64,000 bases of DNA from Hyaloperonospora brassicae (lineage: Eukaryota; Oomycota; Peronosporomycetes; Peronosporales; Peronosporaceae), in the NCBI GenBank assembly GCA_947650285.1, contig CANTFL010001406.1, forward strand, positions 265,303-329,302. Direction: 5' to 3'. Shown here in pieces: positions 1 to 12,412 of the stretch (position 1 is its first letter; each line of letters begins with the position of its first letter). The notes under the pieces are model-generated. The model was not told the DNA's origin and did no database searches. It saw nothing but the letters and a program-made list of their open reading frames with translations. The position numbers and the translations under genes are program-made.

Positions 1-1275
1 GATCTTCCGATTTTTCAGAAGATCACGGACAGAAATATAGCAATTAGTTCTAGTTTACGTCATAATCTATATCAATTTAAGAACGCATTTTCGCATCTTG
101 TTCATTCATCCGGGTCGCATTCCCAACGAGATCCTTCTTTACGTGAGCGATCCAAATTTACTCCTCTTGCGCCTGCATGATCCGCTTGATCCAAATCTGT
201 TGCACATCTTCTTCGTGTAGCACCTAGGGTCGCATGCGTCTTCGCAGCTATGATCGAGTATTCGCAGCCATCTCTACCACCCGACCTGGTCTTTCGGATA
301 CGATCAATTCATTTTATCGTAACAACGATATCAACTTTTATATCGTGAAAACAGAGATGACGATCGTACCCGTCTCCCGTTGCAAATCCTGGGCGATCGA
401 TGTGCACTTTGGTTCCGTTCCCCATCCATGTATAGTAACTCGTTCTTTGGCCACGACTGGAGCCTTTGAATTGCCTTGTGTCGTAACATTTGTTCATTGG
501 CGCCTTGCAATCGATCTCACCTGCATTTATCGAACCAACAAGTTAAAATCACCGCATATTATGATTCATTCACTAGTTATCCAACAGATCTAATACATAT
601 AGACCGCGATGTTGATCTGCAATCACTGTAAAATTCATCGCATATTCTGATGCAGCTTCCACAATAATTTTCTCGAAAGGTTCCACACGGTCGCGCTGTA
701 CGATCCACGCTTCTATTGAACCCAAGCTGCCTCGTCGAATCAAATCACCATGAGATACTCACCCTCTTCCACCGTGGGCGGTGGCATCGATATAGTTTCT
801 TTCAGTTGCCTCTTAAAAGCGATAGCGGTCAGTTTCTCGTTTACCTCGGATCGAGGGTTTATACTGGTCGCAAGTGTACCGAGGATTTCATTCTCCCTTT
901 TCTATGATATTAACTTCCAAAGTCCAGCTCGAAAATAACGCGGCCGATCTCTTCGACCTCCCATTGAGGCCCAAAACATTATTGGACCAGCCAAGCAAGC
1001 TTGAATAACAAGTGAGGACTAAAATAATTCGAGATACCAGCATAACGTAGCACACGACCAATATTTTTCAAGCAGGGATTAAACCTCTTTTTTATAACAG
1101 CCATAGTAAAAATCGTTAGGCTTGAGGTTGCGGCTCACAAGTATCACCGGTCAGTATACACCATCGTATTCTTGCAGAAGTGATGCCCATACCGCCCACG
1201 TCCTTGCTTAAACAATGATAACCGGAATTCTATTTGATGATTTTTTTTAAAATTGAAGTGGTAGCGACCTTGGCT
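1..1275 (-). pseudogene. Gypsy RNase H / connection region, degenerate
   Basis: Minus-strand frames carry scattered blocks typical of oomycete Gypsy RNase H regions: an LVSRI...VLT block near 1.0 kb, GENEILGTLATSINPR near 0.88 kb, ETISMPPPTVEEGEY near 0.75 kb, and EIDCKAP near 0.5 kb. The blocks lie in different frames with stops between them. The RNase H would degrade the RNA of the RNA/DNA hybrid during reverse transcription. Assignment rests on remembered family motifs and on continuity with the RT upstream. Confidence 0.6.
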
Positions 1276-2650
1276 TTTAAAATGGTGAATGCATCGTAGC
1301 ATTCTCCCAACAAACTCTTTCGTTTCGAACGTTCTCTTTACGTTCCTTTATGGTTATATCGCGGTCCTCTTTAATCGGCTTTGTGATCGATATATCACCG
1401 ATATCCATTTGGATGAGCTCGAAGAACTCAATCTCTCTTGACTCGTATAGCAATGATGCGTAGATCGCAAAAGCTTCGATGAATCTTCTATAATATTTCA
1501 GACTGCCCAAGAATGACTGTATAGAACTTAGTAAAGTGAGAAAAGGAAATTCACTAGCATTCTAGATCTCTGAGGTGAGTTTCCACCCAGATTTTGATTC
1601 CTAGTGGACCGATGAATCTACCTTTGGCCGTTGCCAGAATCGTTTGCCCAGCTGATCGAGAGTTTAAATCGATCGCACACTGATAGCAATTATTCCACCT
1701 TGTTGTATTGAGAGATCCACGTTGTAGCTAGGATCATTATGTCGTCAATGTAAGATTGTCTGCCCAGCAGTGGTGGCGATCGAACTGGCTCCGGTTCTCC
1801 TTTTGTAAACACGTCTGCCAATTTACTTCGACTTGTTGCGGATAATTCCATATCCTCGCCGACTTTTAGTATCCATACAAAGCGTTGCCAATTAATCGCT
1901 GGATAATCTGTGCGGCTTTCTTCAACACAGACGGTATTCCTAACCCCTCAAAATGACCGGAAGGGGTAATGAACGATGAATTCACTCTATCCCATTTAAA
2001 TCGTTTTCACCACCCAATATCCACTATCCATACCCAAAAAAAACAAAATTACAGAGCCTTGTCTATATCTTGCAGCATATCGCTGATGCGTGGCATGGGT
2101 AAACCATCAGACGTGTTAGCTAATTCGCCCACCTTTTATCAATATATAACCCGATGTCTTCGCCGTTTTTCTTGATCATCACGAAACTTGGTGACGCCCA
2201 TGGCGAAATTGAAAGTCAAATAATTCTTACTGACAACAACTCCTGAATTGGATCTGCATTTTCCTGAAATTTAAATGCAACCGGTTGTACACGCTGTGCA
2301 ATCGGATTCGCGCCACCGAAATTGATATCGAATACCGCACCGCGTGTGACAGGGAGTAAATCATTACCTTTTAACTAATAGATGCCTGCCATTCCATATC
2401 TGCCGTCGCGACCTCTCCTGTTATTCGATTAATGAAACACCTGGATTTCCCATCAAAAATCATCGATCGTGATCTCTGTCGACGATTTTGCTACCTCTGG
2501 TAGCACAGCCAGGTGTTGTTCGACATCTTCCGCGAATACCAGCCTCCTCAATGATATACCAATTTGAAATGTGGTTATTCTTCCTTCGCGTGCTTGCCGT
2601 CCGTAACTATACCGGCTTCTTGAGCAAGTCTATCGAGCCATCTGGCCGTT
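1276..2650 (-). pseudogene. Gypsy reverse transcriptase, degenerate
   Basis: The catalytic motif YIDDI is encoded on the minus strand at 1731-1755. About 230 bases downstream on that strand (1420-1510) is SLKYYRRFIEAFAIYAS, the block that closes the RT domain in Ty3/Gypsy elements (general form LG..NYYRRFI..FA). Between them a run resembling the family linker (KVE..LSVCDRFKLSIS) is readable with stops. The N-terminal half of RT, 1.9-2.65 kb, is too decayed to follow. No intact frame exists. Confidence 0.72.
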
Positions 2651-3700
2651 CTTGATCTTGTGTCTTATTATATTCCACTTCGATCTTTCTGATTTATAAA
2701 TTGCCGATCTTTGTATTGGGATAATTGTTCTACATTCGACCCCCTCGCTTTATCTTCCTGGGATCTTACACACAAATGTGATCGCAAAAGTCTCTTTCGT
2801 CGATCTCCGATTCCTGCCATCATCGCAGATCGACTTAGATCGCGCCTCGATCTCTCTGGTGTCTTTGGCATCCTCTGCCTCTTTCTCTGACCGAATTTTA
2901 ATCTGCGTCAGTCTTGTGTAATACGGACGGTCTATCAGTGGTACCGCGTATGTTTCGATCTCTTCCACCTAAAGCTCTACGATAGCTTTGTATGATAATG
3001 TCTATCATTCGTTATATCGTCTCGATCCAACCGACAGATATCCTGGACATCGAGGTATCGTGTCCTCTGTTATTCATGAGGTCAACGGGTTGCCGTAATT
3101 TAGCACCACATTGTTTATACTTACGTTTGTAAGCTGCAAGAACATTATTTTACCGGTCTGGCCATCAACGTAGTCACCCAAGCCACATCTTGCCTCAATA
3201 AAAGTTTGGACATCAGAGGATTGATCCTAATCCTATCTTTCGTCGACTTGCTTTTTAAATACTTACATGCCGACTGTTAAGGTTCATTGCCTATATATTC
3301 GATCTGTACGGTGGTCTTTGTCCTGCCTAACTGATCCGGACCTCGTCCGGCAGGCATCTGCCACATCGGCCAGATTTAAGCGGACAGTTGCCGGAACGAT
3401 AGAATTAAAACACATCATGGATTCTTGCCTCGCTTGATCCCGACCCATACGTCGAGGTAGTATAACAGCGATCTGTCCAATGTGACTTTGATCTGGTTCG
3501 ACTCACCGTCATGTAGGCATGATTCCCAATCCCGAAACACTCTTGCATTCGACTCTCAGTACTCAGACATTCACATTATGAGAAAAGGAAGCGTCAATTG
3601 TTGACATAACTGCACCAGAGTCAAACAAAATAGTAGCTCTCTCGTGGTTTGGTCTTGTCTATAGCCTTCGCTTGCTTGAACCAACCTGTCAGGGATTAAT
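2651..3700 (-). pseudogene. Gypsy protease and protease-RT spacer, degenerate
   Basis: On the minus strand at about 3580-3635 the frame reads ATILFDSGAVMSTIDASF, with the D-S-G active-site triad of retropepsins, which cleave the gag-pol polyprotein. A stop follows within about ten codons. The remainder to 2.65 kb shows only charged, broken frames (for example an Arg-rich 67-codon frame at 2668-2871), consistent with the spacer before RT. No complete protease fold can be traced. Confidence 0.55.
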
Positions 3701-6300
3701 AACTCCAATACCCGCGCGACTCCCCGGGGCGAAATCAAGCTTCATTTGTCACCTAAAATCGAGCATATTCGTCTACTATTTTCACATTAGAGATTTGAGA
3801 AACAAAAGTAAAATTATTGAGTATATTATCGACCAGATCGATCCGATCATTAAACTCTTGATCTCTTTTTTGCTTTTTAACAATTGTAGAAATAAAAAGC
3901 CTAGTACGCTCGGCTCGTACCAGATACGAATTGGGCGAGAGTTCTCGGTAAACATCTCCTCGAACCTGTGCGGGATCATTCCGGCATGCTGGCTAGGCGC
4001 ATATCACTTGCGGATTAGATTTTAGAATTCCTCCATGAGGCACTTGCTACAGCCATGTTCCTCTCCACAAGCTGCACATACGTGCAGACACTTGTCCGAC
4101 GGATGTCTTATTGCGGCCACACTTCTAGCACGTCAATCGCTTTAAGCACCTACGATCGTCATGATTTTTCTATCCGTAGTAAGCTCATGTTTATAAAAAA
4201 TTGAGACGCAATCAACACTGCCTTCTAGACGATTTATAATCGGATTCACATCATGATCTCTCAAATTCCGAATGTGATCTGAGGTCGCAGCATCAATTTG
4301 ATTTCGTCGTTCTCTTCCCCGTTCGATCCGCAAGGATCTAAATCTGATCCACTATCGTCGATCTACACACCAAGGGATCTCACTGCGCGAATTAGTTTCT
4401 CCGATGGTGGGTGAAAAAGTGGTGTAGGTCACGATCAGAACTAGATGGATCATGTAGATGATTGAACCTGTCCGTAATTTATCCGCTGGTAAGCGCGTCA
4501 AGTCTCTTCGATCGCATCCGCGTCTTTCAGCCATAGTGATTACATTTATATGGCCAGATCGCGATCGTCAATCTTCCCGATTAAATGATCCACATGTTCA
4601 CGACGTACATCCAGCGAACCGTCTCGAATCCGAATCTTCGCTCTTATCACCCTAACATTCAGAATATACAGAATATTCATTGGCGCTTCCTCTGATTGCT
4701 TCTTTGCATGGTTTTACTACTATTAGTCGACATACCAATACCCACATATTGTACGAGAATTTTATCTAGAAAGTCCTTACATGAGCGAAGAGTAGATCAG
4801 ATCAGCTGTGTATACCAGATCCGTGCAGTGCCCGTGAGGATATCTCTGGACACCATGAACTTCCCTTCATCCGGGTCTTTATCCCGTAGAAATGTGGACT
4901 TGCCCTTGCTGACCAAAAACTGGCCCGATCTCTTTCCCTTTCTTTTTCGTTAAATTCCTTCAGATCCTCTATCGTAGACATTCGAATCCGGGTGCGCTAA
5001 TTCCAATACCTGTTACCGTTTCCGTGTCCGCTACCAAAGGTCTTCTGAAATCGTCTTACCCGGAGTCGTCGGGAACACATCCTTCTGGGTAATATGTAAT
5101 CGATCTATCTTGACACGATCCGACCGACACCATCTTGACATCTAGATGTATATCTCCTGCTTCCCGTACGTCTCACATTCTGACTGGTATAGACTGCTTG
5201 GCGAGCTTGTTCACATTGCTCTTGCGAAAACGTCTCATATCAGCTATAAATACGTTTTTAGTGATCGAAGGATGTTCGAGTTTACGTCTTCTTCGGTGCA
5301 TGCAGCTGCCGAGCGCGACTCGTCCCTGATCCACACTATACGATCTCGCCGATGATTTTCCCCACGTGGGTTCAGCTCCGTTCTTTAAACCGATCGAATC
5401 ATCTGATTCAATAAATAAATCAGCTGATGCGTACTGCGATGATCCAGTGTGATATCCTGTCTGGACATCTGCGATCGCCAGAAACGCTTAGTCTTCATAC
5501 TCATAGTTGCTTTTTAGCCGATTTGTCTGGGTCGTATGCGATTGCCGAAAGCGCTTGATCGTGTTTTTGTATTCACCCGTCAACGGGTATATCCCTGTAC
5601 ACAGTTATCGACACGCCTTGACCAATTGGTCGTGTATACAATACATTACATCTTCTCGTCAAACACTCCTGCGACGGACCCTGCATACCGTAATCATTTG
5701 ATGATTTCGTTTGTCCCTTCCAGCGTGTTCGATGCTGTCGCTGGAGCTGAGGTCGGTCCTTAAATCTTATCGATCAACTTAGGCTATAATATGTGTAGCA
5801 CCGGGTTGCTTCCAGCAACGTCTTAGGTGCCTTTTCATGATATTTATCCGTCAGAAAATCCAATGGCCACCCTTTCGTTGTCTCCTCTTCTTCCACAAAC
5901 TATACTGGACAATAGTCGAATTCATGGCGCGGTCACGTTGCTCAAGCTCCGATGCTGCTGTCTTTGTCCCTGCAAACCTTGAACCCTTTCTTCTTCGACA
6001 TCCCATGACTGGTCTTAGACGAATCTTGTTCAATTTTTACCGAAAGGGTTTCACCTTACTTAAAATGCTTTGCAGCACGATCCGGTTTGTGATTACGAAT
6101 TTACCTAAGTGGAAGTATGGTTAATTTTCGAGATCGAGCGATCGGTCTTTCTCTTTATATATCCAGGTTATAAGAGCCCTCCAAAACCTCTGTTTTTATT
6201 AAGATCCTGTCCTTCCGCGCGTCTACGTCAATTACTCTGCCTCTGACGCTTCAATACCAGGTTCAGTATATATCCTAATATCTTCTACAAGGTTTCACCG
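3701..6300 (-). pseudogene. Gypsy gag with CCHC-type zinc knuckle, degenerate
   Basis: The minus strand at 4030-4140 encodes a cysteine-rich stretch (C..CGR, then VCSLW and a downstream MEEF) resembling the gag zinc-knuckle and post-knuckle region of oomycete Gypsy elements. The neighbouring frame 3782-3979 begins MIPHRFEEMFTENSRP, as expected just after it. Upstream on this strand (4.2-6.2 kb) only short Arg/Asp-rich frames survive, compatible with the hydrophilic N-terminal part of gag. The upstream boundary is a guess. Confidence 0.5.
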
Positions 6301-6880
6301 TGAAATCTTGAGTCGAGAAGTTCCGGGCACGCGCACTATTGTGGTGGAGTGGTGCCTGCTCTTTCGAGGAGTCGATGCCAACTCTTTACTGGCGCCTGGA
6401 CGACCGACTAACGGACGGGGTACTTTTATTCCGTGTTCTCGATATCTATACTCACCTAATGTACCTTCGTTGGGGCATGTTGCACTCTTACAGGTAGAGC
6501 CGAGTCGATGCCAAGCTTAATCGTGGTTGGGATTGGGGCTATCGCGTGGAAAGCTTTACATCATTGCGGGTGTACTTTTAAGGTGCTCGATGTGAGTCAC
6601 CTTGATCTTTACGAGATTGCCTTGTTCAATGTAGAAGATTGATTCGAGAGACTTCTGACCACTTGAACCGTCTCACGATCTTGCAACCCGTGCCTTTACG
6701 TGTTTGCTGCGTCCGATCGCAGTTGGGGTTTATTTTGAGAGTCCTTATTACCTGGCTAAAATTTCCAGAGATATAACTAGATTAAAGAGGACAAATTTTT
6801 TGACGTCGAATGGCCAATAATCCAACCCTTAATGTTAAGCGACACAAGTATATCAAAGCAAACTCATCTCTGTTCAATGT
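6301..6880. other. No gene recognised
   Basis: Moderate-GC sequence between the minus-strand Gypsy relic and the plus-strand gag relic. A 70-codon open frame (6308-6520, plus) has no recognisable motif. It may contain remains of the facing 5' ends or LTRs of the two elements, but I found no repeat ends. Confidence 0.4.
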
Positions 6881-8200
6881 AACCAGTTAAATACTAAAAC
6901 TACACATCGCTAGGCCTATTCGTCACATGACTTTCAAAGCCACGCGTCTACCTCCCAACATGTCGCCTATGTGGATAAGCGAATCAAAGAATGAATAAAA
7001 GCTAAAGAAGTTGTACCAATAGACCTCGATCAAGTAGGTATTAAATGGGTGGATCACGACTGCCAGACCTGACCCATTACAGGATCCGGTCTTTTAAGGA
7101 TTTCAATTTGAGAGGTGATCCCGTTAAAATATGGATCCAAGGTACGGACTAAGAGAGGATCAAGGACCACGATCGAAGGATCCGGGATCGGAATCCTAGC
7201 CAAGGTAGATCCAGAACGAGAGTGGGGTACAAAATCCAGATCCAAGTCAGGGATAGAAGGTACATCATGGGGTCAACGGTGTGAAAGATACAGGTGTTCT
7301 TGACTGGCGACACGTATCAAGTAAGTACAGTATAGATAGGCTATATCGTAGATTTGGCAGAATGGTGGTCTGGCATTAAATAGAGTTCGATTTACTTTGA
7401 AAGACACGCGTCGCTACTTCCGAGAAGAATTTTTGGCCTCCCGACAACCAAGAACCGCGCTCCGTTTACCCAAGTTTCGCACCTGGATTATTTGGCCAGG
7501 TGCATAAAAGGATCCTCACAATTAAAAAGATATCTGCAATAGGACGCAGTAAGAAAGAAAAGGGGAACAAGATCGCGAGACGGCTCAAGGGGTCTGGAGG
7601 TCAAGTTGATCAATTTCTTCATTAAAAAAGGGCTATTACAACGATATCCGGGTATCTCATATCAAGCACCCCTAAGTAATCAGTGATCAAATGAGATTTT
7701 TTAGAGAATCACCCCAATAACCACCCACGGTCGAGCTAGGCATCGACAAGAGTTCACCGAGAAAGTTGAAACCTTCCCTATTGACGTGTACACAAGGTGA
7801 GGAAGAAATCAAGCACGATGACGGAGTCTCCCCTCCGATAGTCGGTCGTCTTAGCACCAGTCGAGAGGCTAGATCACATCAGAAATTTTGTGAACATCGC
7901 TCCACCACAGCTCCTAGTACCTATGTGGTTTACACCAAGTACATTATCGTTGGAACCTTAACGTGACTCACACCCGACTTGTGTACAACAGATCGAGATC
8001 GAGAGACCTAATTGAGGTCGAGGGATCGTGTATACAACAGATCGGGATTGACATCGAGGCCGAGGATCCGATATCGAGGTAGAATGATCGAGATAGAGAG
8101 GTCGGATCAATTTCGAGAGCCACCCATTCCAGCCCGTAATCTTCCAATAAGAACCCTTCTAGGATTTGAATGACGCCTGCGATATGTAATCTCTCGCGCC
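6881..8200 (+). pseudogene. Probable Ty3/Gypsy gag relic, plus strand
   Basis: Plus-strand frames give a broken protein resembling the central part of oomycete Gypsy gag: LTGDTYQ near 7.3 kb, an AEWWSG block near 7.36 kb, AFTQVSHLDYLARCI-like residues near 7.46-7.5 kb, then a Lys/Arg-rich tail. The 3' part (7980-8080) contains two diverged ~52-base repeats beginning GTGTAYACAACAGATCG. It is oriented away from the minus-strand relic to its left, so it is a second copy. Family assignment is from memory of similar gags and is tentative; stops and frameshifts are frequent. Confidence 0.4.
7980..8080 (+). repeat. Two diverged ~52-bp direct repeats
   Basis: Both copies contain a CAACAGATCGRGAT core and a GAGG..GAGG tail. 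The repeats sit in the low-complexity end of the gag relic. Confidence 0.5.
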
Positions 8201-8328
8201 CAATGCAAAAATTAATTTTTATGCTCAGTTTACCACACTATCGCAGTATAGCTATTACGACACTTGCGTGACCCGGGTCCAAAGTCCCGAGATCGGTCTT
8301 CTGGATCTTGACGAACGCTATATGATGG

Positions 8329-8370
8329 GTGATCTAGACGCATAAGACCCATCCTATGCGTCCAGATCAC
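8329..8370. other. Strong hairpin, 15 of 16 pairs, with a competing stem
   Basis: GTGATCT and GACGCATA (8329-8344, one base between) pair with TATGCGTC and AGATCAC (8355-8370) around a 10-base loop, with a single A/C mismatch. An alternative stem, GATGGGT (8324-8330) with ACCCATC (8347-8353), excludes the first. It lies at the border between moderate-GC retroelement DNA and the AT-rich block. Confidence 0.7.
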
Positions 8371-10375
8371 AATTATTTGAGGTCGTCTGAAAGGCAGATA
8401 TATGTAGCCCGGGGTGGGAGATCTTGTATCATACTCAACCTTTTGAATATTAAGAATACTCATGAACAAACAAAATGATATAATATATATCCTCGTACAT
8501 ATTTTAACCTGCGGTATATCTTTCCAATTATTAAAACACTTTTACTCTGTCTTTTCACATGACCACAAGCATAAAATATACGGCCACTGTTTTACTAATT
8601 ACGTTGAAATCTGCATACTGTACTTATTTCGTCACAATTACTACATCAGAAATATCACGAATATACCCCGAATAATGAAAAATGTATATATTATCAGTAC
8701 TAAATTTAACATTCAATATCTGCAATGAATGTTCTTAAATTCGATTTTGACACATTATTTCGAACTCGTAGTACCAGCTTTTTTAAACAAAATATATAAT
8801 AATGTCTTTTTTACTTATCTACATTTTCACCCGTAATCTAAACCCTTCAACTATTACTCGATATCCTTGCAAAAATTCGCATCACTACCTTATATTCCTT
8901 CTTATGAAATAAATATGGATGTGTATGGACACACTATCGATCCATCATTAACTATTTTGCGTATTCATCCTACGTTTCGTCAATGGATATATTTACTGGT
9001 CCTTAATTCTCTAGTGCGAAAGCATTGGGGTGACGCCAAACCGTCTGGAATGAGGTAGATCACTGAACTTGTCATTGAGACCATCTACCTAAACGTTTTG
9101 TGGCTCCCGCAACATCATCCTAGCTATTTGTTCTATCAATTAGGCGTCTTGTGTGTTATACATCGTTCCTCTACCACACTCTATACCTTTATAAAAATAT
9201 TTAAAAAAGAGATCGAGATCGCGACACTAAAATCTTCATTGATCTCAACGTACACAAATCAGCTGATGTTTCCGGTTCTCTGGTGTCAAGAACTAGACTC
9301 GTCTCCATCTTGCATCGACACGAATACAAAACGCATATGCATTATAGAATTTTTGTTGCAGAAATGAGTAGTAGTTATGCGGCGTGCGCAATGACGTCCT
9401 TCATGTTTTATGGAAGCTTACTCTAACGAGAATGAGGCTTTGACGAAAATGTAGTGAAGACGGCGCGACAATGGCGCGACAACGGCATTGAAGTGTAAAG
9501 CAGAAAACGAGAGCAGCTGACTTGTAGCATTCCGAAAATTGAACAGCAGGAAATATGAGGAAAAGACAAGAACGCACATATTACACTTGTTTGTGGTTTA
9601 ACACGTAAAGCTCTAAGCCTTTTTTTCCGAATTCTAAAAATGAATATTGTTTATGAACCGTTTAGGCAAAAGTACAAATTTCAAATCGAGTGATGTCATT
9701 CAAAATATGCTGATTTGTGAATTGCGAAGGACGATGTTATGTTCAGTAAAACAATTTTTAATCGCATACCAGATCGTTGCCATGACATATGCGCGTCGTA
9801 CGCAAATTTGTACTACTGCCACACGCAATTACCACCTATTCGTACAGACCGATGTTAACTAAGCTTGCATCAAGTTCCGTCCAAAAGACTGTTTTACCAA
9901 TAAACCAATAAAAAGGGATATGTACTTGGATGTACAGAACAACTCTTCATTGTATTTTGTTACACAATTGGTATCCAGCAGCGAATATCAGCACATCATT
10001 CTTGACGCGTTGGCTTGGCGTATAACTGTGCAGATTTAGATGGAATTAACATACAGATTACATCGATTTAAGCTTCCGGCTTCGCTTAAGCCTAGAAACA
10101 AGCGCTACGCATCGGTTTACGGATTTTTGAAGTCTTGCCGACATATCATCTTTCGGAAATGGGTTATAGGCCTGTCCAACGCATTTTTTGTATTTAAATT
10201 TTTTAAAGTACTTGCTTAGTATGAACGGCGTCTTGAGTATACATCGATGTATATTGCGTACTTTGTGCCGAAAATTCAAATACTTGCTTGATGAAGGCCA
10301 AGAGAGCCAAATTCATTAATACGAAGATAATTTACGATCAATTCATTGCTATATTTACTAAAGTATCGAAGCGAA
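8371..10375. other. AT-rich DNA without recognisable gene
   Basis: Several open frames of 60-90 codons occur on plus (8462-8728, 8867-9058, 9098-9367, 9647-9862) and one on minus (10058-10279). All are low-complexity Ile/Tyr/Phe/Asn-rich translations without family motifs. A GC-richer patch at 9370-9560 has a doubled GGCGCGACAA motif. I see no credible coding gene. Confidence 0.5.
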
Positions 10376-10800
10376 CCTATTACATCATATCATGTTGTAG
10401 AAAATACTAGTCGCGGTTATTACATTTATTCTTTCTCTTATAATATCACATATCAACGTTTAAATATTTCAGTGATATTAAATTTTTTCTTTATACTTGA
10501 TTTATGAAATGATATCAACACACCAATCGCTGCTCGACGCGCGCAATGGGTGGCGATTAGACGTCACAATACACGTTTGTATATTCAATAAAGTTACATT
10601 AATGCTATTGACAGCTGGAGAGATTTTAGGACTGGCGTATATTAAAAAAAGTTTTACTTTTTCCGTTTCAAAGTAGCATCGGCTTAGTAGTATATCTCCC
10701 CTAAACGATGTATGTGAGGTGAAAGGGCACGGACAGCTTCTTGTTGAATGTAAACACTTCTTACAGGTTTGTAAGGCTCAAGTTAGCTTTAAGACCTGTT
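10376..10800 (-). repeat. Diverged LTR relic of the TGTAACGGGG family
   Basis: The core CACCAATCGCTGCTCGACGC and following GCGCAATGGGTGG (10521-10554) match the cores of the LTR relics at 11.3, 24.7 and 26.0 kb. Downstream TTTAGGACTG (10.63 kb) aligns with TATAGGACTG at 24.84 kb. The orientation equals that of the 24575-24979 copy and is opposite to its 11.1-kb neighbour. Ends are decayed and the boundaries approximate. Confidence 0.55.
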
Positions 10801-11092
10801 ACAGGGAAGGCTTGACTTCTTCTTATTGGTTTTAATTGTGACAGCTTAATACATGGACGATGAGAGAGAAGCGGTACGTGGGACTACTAAGATATCATGA
10901 AGATAGGGACGGAGAAACGGTCTACAAGTGGAGTAGCACATAAATACTTACGAACTGGATGCTGCTCGTCTCCTACTTGGCCTAGTAAGGTTGCAGTGCA
11001 AGAGAATCACATTGTGTATAACAAAAACAAATGTAGATAATACTGAATATAATTCACTTGAAGTTTCAACCTACTGTACACGAGTGCATTGA
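10801..11092. other. Spacer without recognisable feature
   Basis: Sequence between two oppositely oriented LTR relics. No open frame or motif is recognised. Confidence 0.5.
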
Positions 11093-11555
11093 TGCAACGT
11101 GACACGCTCTTACGAAATGACTGGCAACACCTTTTGTTTAATGAATACAAGGCTGCATTCTCCCGACGTCATGTACACGTGGCGAGGAAGCGCAACCAAA
11201 GCATATAGAACCCGAAAGCTCTGTCTGCGGGAAAATGTAGAACTGTGTTTAACATCGTTATGTTTTTCATTAAATTATCTTTGTCTTGATCTAACTACAT
11301 TAAACTACTATCGCCTATGTGGGTTCTTGCTGACCACCCATTGCGCGCGTCCAGCAGCGATTGGTGGGTTTTATAATTGATGTAGATGTTGCATCAACCA
11401 AATAGAAAAGCACCCAAGAATATTAACCCCGGGGGTAATTATCCGCCAACATTACCTCGTTTCAAGTCATGTTAATTTAATATTATCGAAATCGATAATA
11501 TTTAAAAAATGGCACATGCGTATCAATTTTTATGTAACGGGCTCACCCCGTTACA
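11093..11555 (+). repeat. Solo LTR, TGTAACGGGG family
   Basis: It starts TGCAACG (a changed TGTAACG) and ends with the palindrome TGTAACGGG-CTCA-CCCCGTTACA. The body aligns throughout with 25800-26230: CTGGCAACACCTT, a GGGAAAATGTAGAACTGT block, the core CCACCCATTGCGCGCG, and TTGATG-9-CATCAA. Flanks are attga and attaa, a plausible 5-bp target duplication with one change. A perfect 11-bp stem with a 2-base loop (AATATTATCGA) lies near 11.49 kb. There is no internal coding sequence. Confidence 0.7.
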
Positions 11556-12295
11556 ATTAACATACACCGATTATACCTGTGATGCCAGTGAGACTTTGTT
11601 CTATATCTTTGATCAGTATGCGAGAGCTTGTTGCTGTAATCGAACACGAACTTATGGATTTGAACAACTGTCGAATATGTTACAGTGCGTCAACCGATAC
11701 CGTCTCATGAAGATGCGCATTACAGCATGACTTAATATGTCATGGTCAACACACAAAGCGCATGTCTGGTCTGATCAACAGGTCTTTAAAATCGCTTCAT
11801 TGGTCAAGGCCAAATGTTTACTGTATGCGGCACTTCTATTGGCTAAATGCGATGAGTCAGATGCAAACTTTGTCCGCTTTCGCGCAGCACCTGCTCCCTT
11901 AATGTTCCGCGAATAACGGTTTAAATAATGGAGCGCAGACATTATCGATGCGAAGAAAAGACGGCAACGAGAGTCGTCGTGGATATTTTACACTGATGAT
12001 CGGGAAGCAAATACGACGTCTTCATTGACCAGGGATATCACTTCGGATCGAAGAACGATAGATTTGTTTGAGGTAAGGAACGTATGTACTACGCCGGGCT
12101 CGCACTGGTGTGCTTTTACAACCGCCAGCGTTTTATCACTGAATGTAAAACGATTTATGCCATATGCCATTGTAGTACCGGCCGGCAGACTACGGATGGA
12201 CTTTGTCATGAATGGCTTAATCATCGAAGCTGAAGAACATGCTGACGTTTTTCTTTGTAAATCATCTGATGTAATAGGGTATTATTTGTTAATGA
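11556..12295. other. Unrecognised region with overlapping open frames
   Basis: A 119-codon frame (plus, 12025-12384) and a 78-codon frame (minus, 11988-12224) overlap. The minus frame has the more protein-like composition, but neither carries a motif I recognise. They may be remnants of one decayed gene; I assign no function. Confidence 0.35.
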
Positions 12296-12412
12296 GCCTG
12301 ATAGCTGGACCACACGCTTTTGATACATGGACCCCCTACGGCGTAACCCCCGTATCTGATCAATTAGAAGCAACGTACGCATGATTCGGTGTAGTGTCTA
12401 TCTAATCATCTA
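12296..12412 (+). repeat. Promoter-like repeat, copy 1 of 4
   Basis: It contains CTGATAGCTGGACCACAC, an ATCTGAT block, AGAAGCAACG and ATTCGGTGTAGTGTCTAT in order. The same series occurs at 20420-20550 (minus), 38402-38520 (plus) and 43438-43531 (plus). In two copies it lies directly upstream of the first exon of an acetylornithine-deacetylase-like gene, so it may be a 5' regulatory segment. Here it precedes an unrecognised gene relic. Confidence 0.6.

Larger units (their letters stand above)
1..6300 (-). mobile_element. Decayed Ty3/Gypsy retrotransposon, minus strand, truncated by window edge
   Basis: Read on the minus strand, this stretch gives, in the order expected for gag-pol, a gag zinc knuckle (about 4.05-4.14 kb), an aspartic protease DSG (about 3.6 kb), a reverse transcriptase with YIDDI (1731-1755) and an RNase H region (1-1.27 kb). 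Every domain is broken by stops and frameshifts, so the element is dead and old. The integrase would lie left of position 1. The gag start and 5' LTR, expected around 6.1-6.9 kb, could not be located. GATC tetramers are unusually frequent here (about 23 in the first 1.75 kb). Confidence 0.75.
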
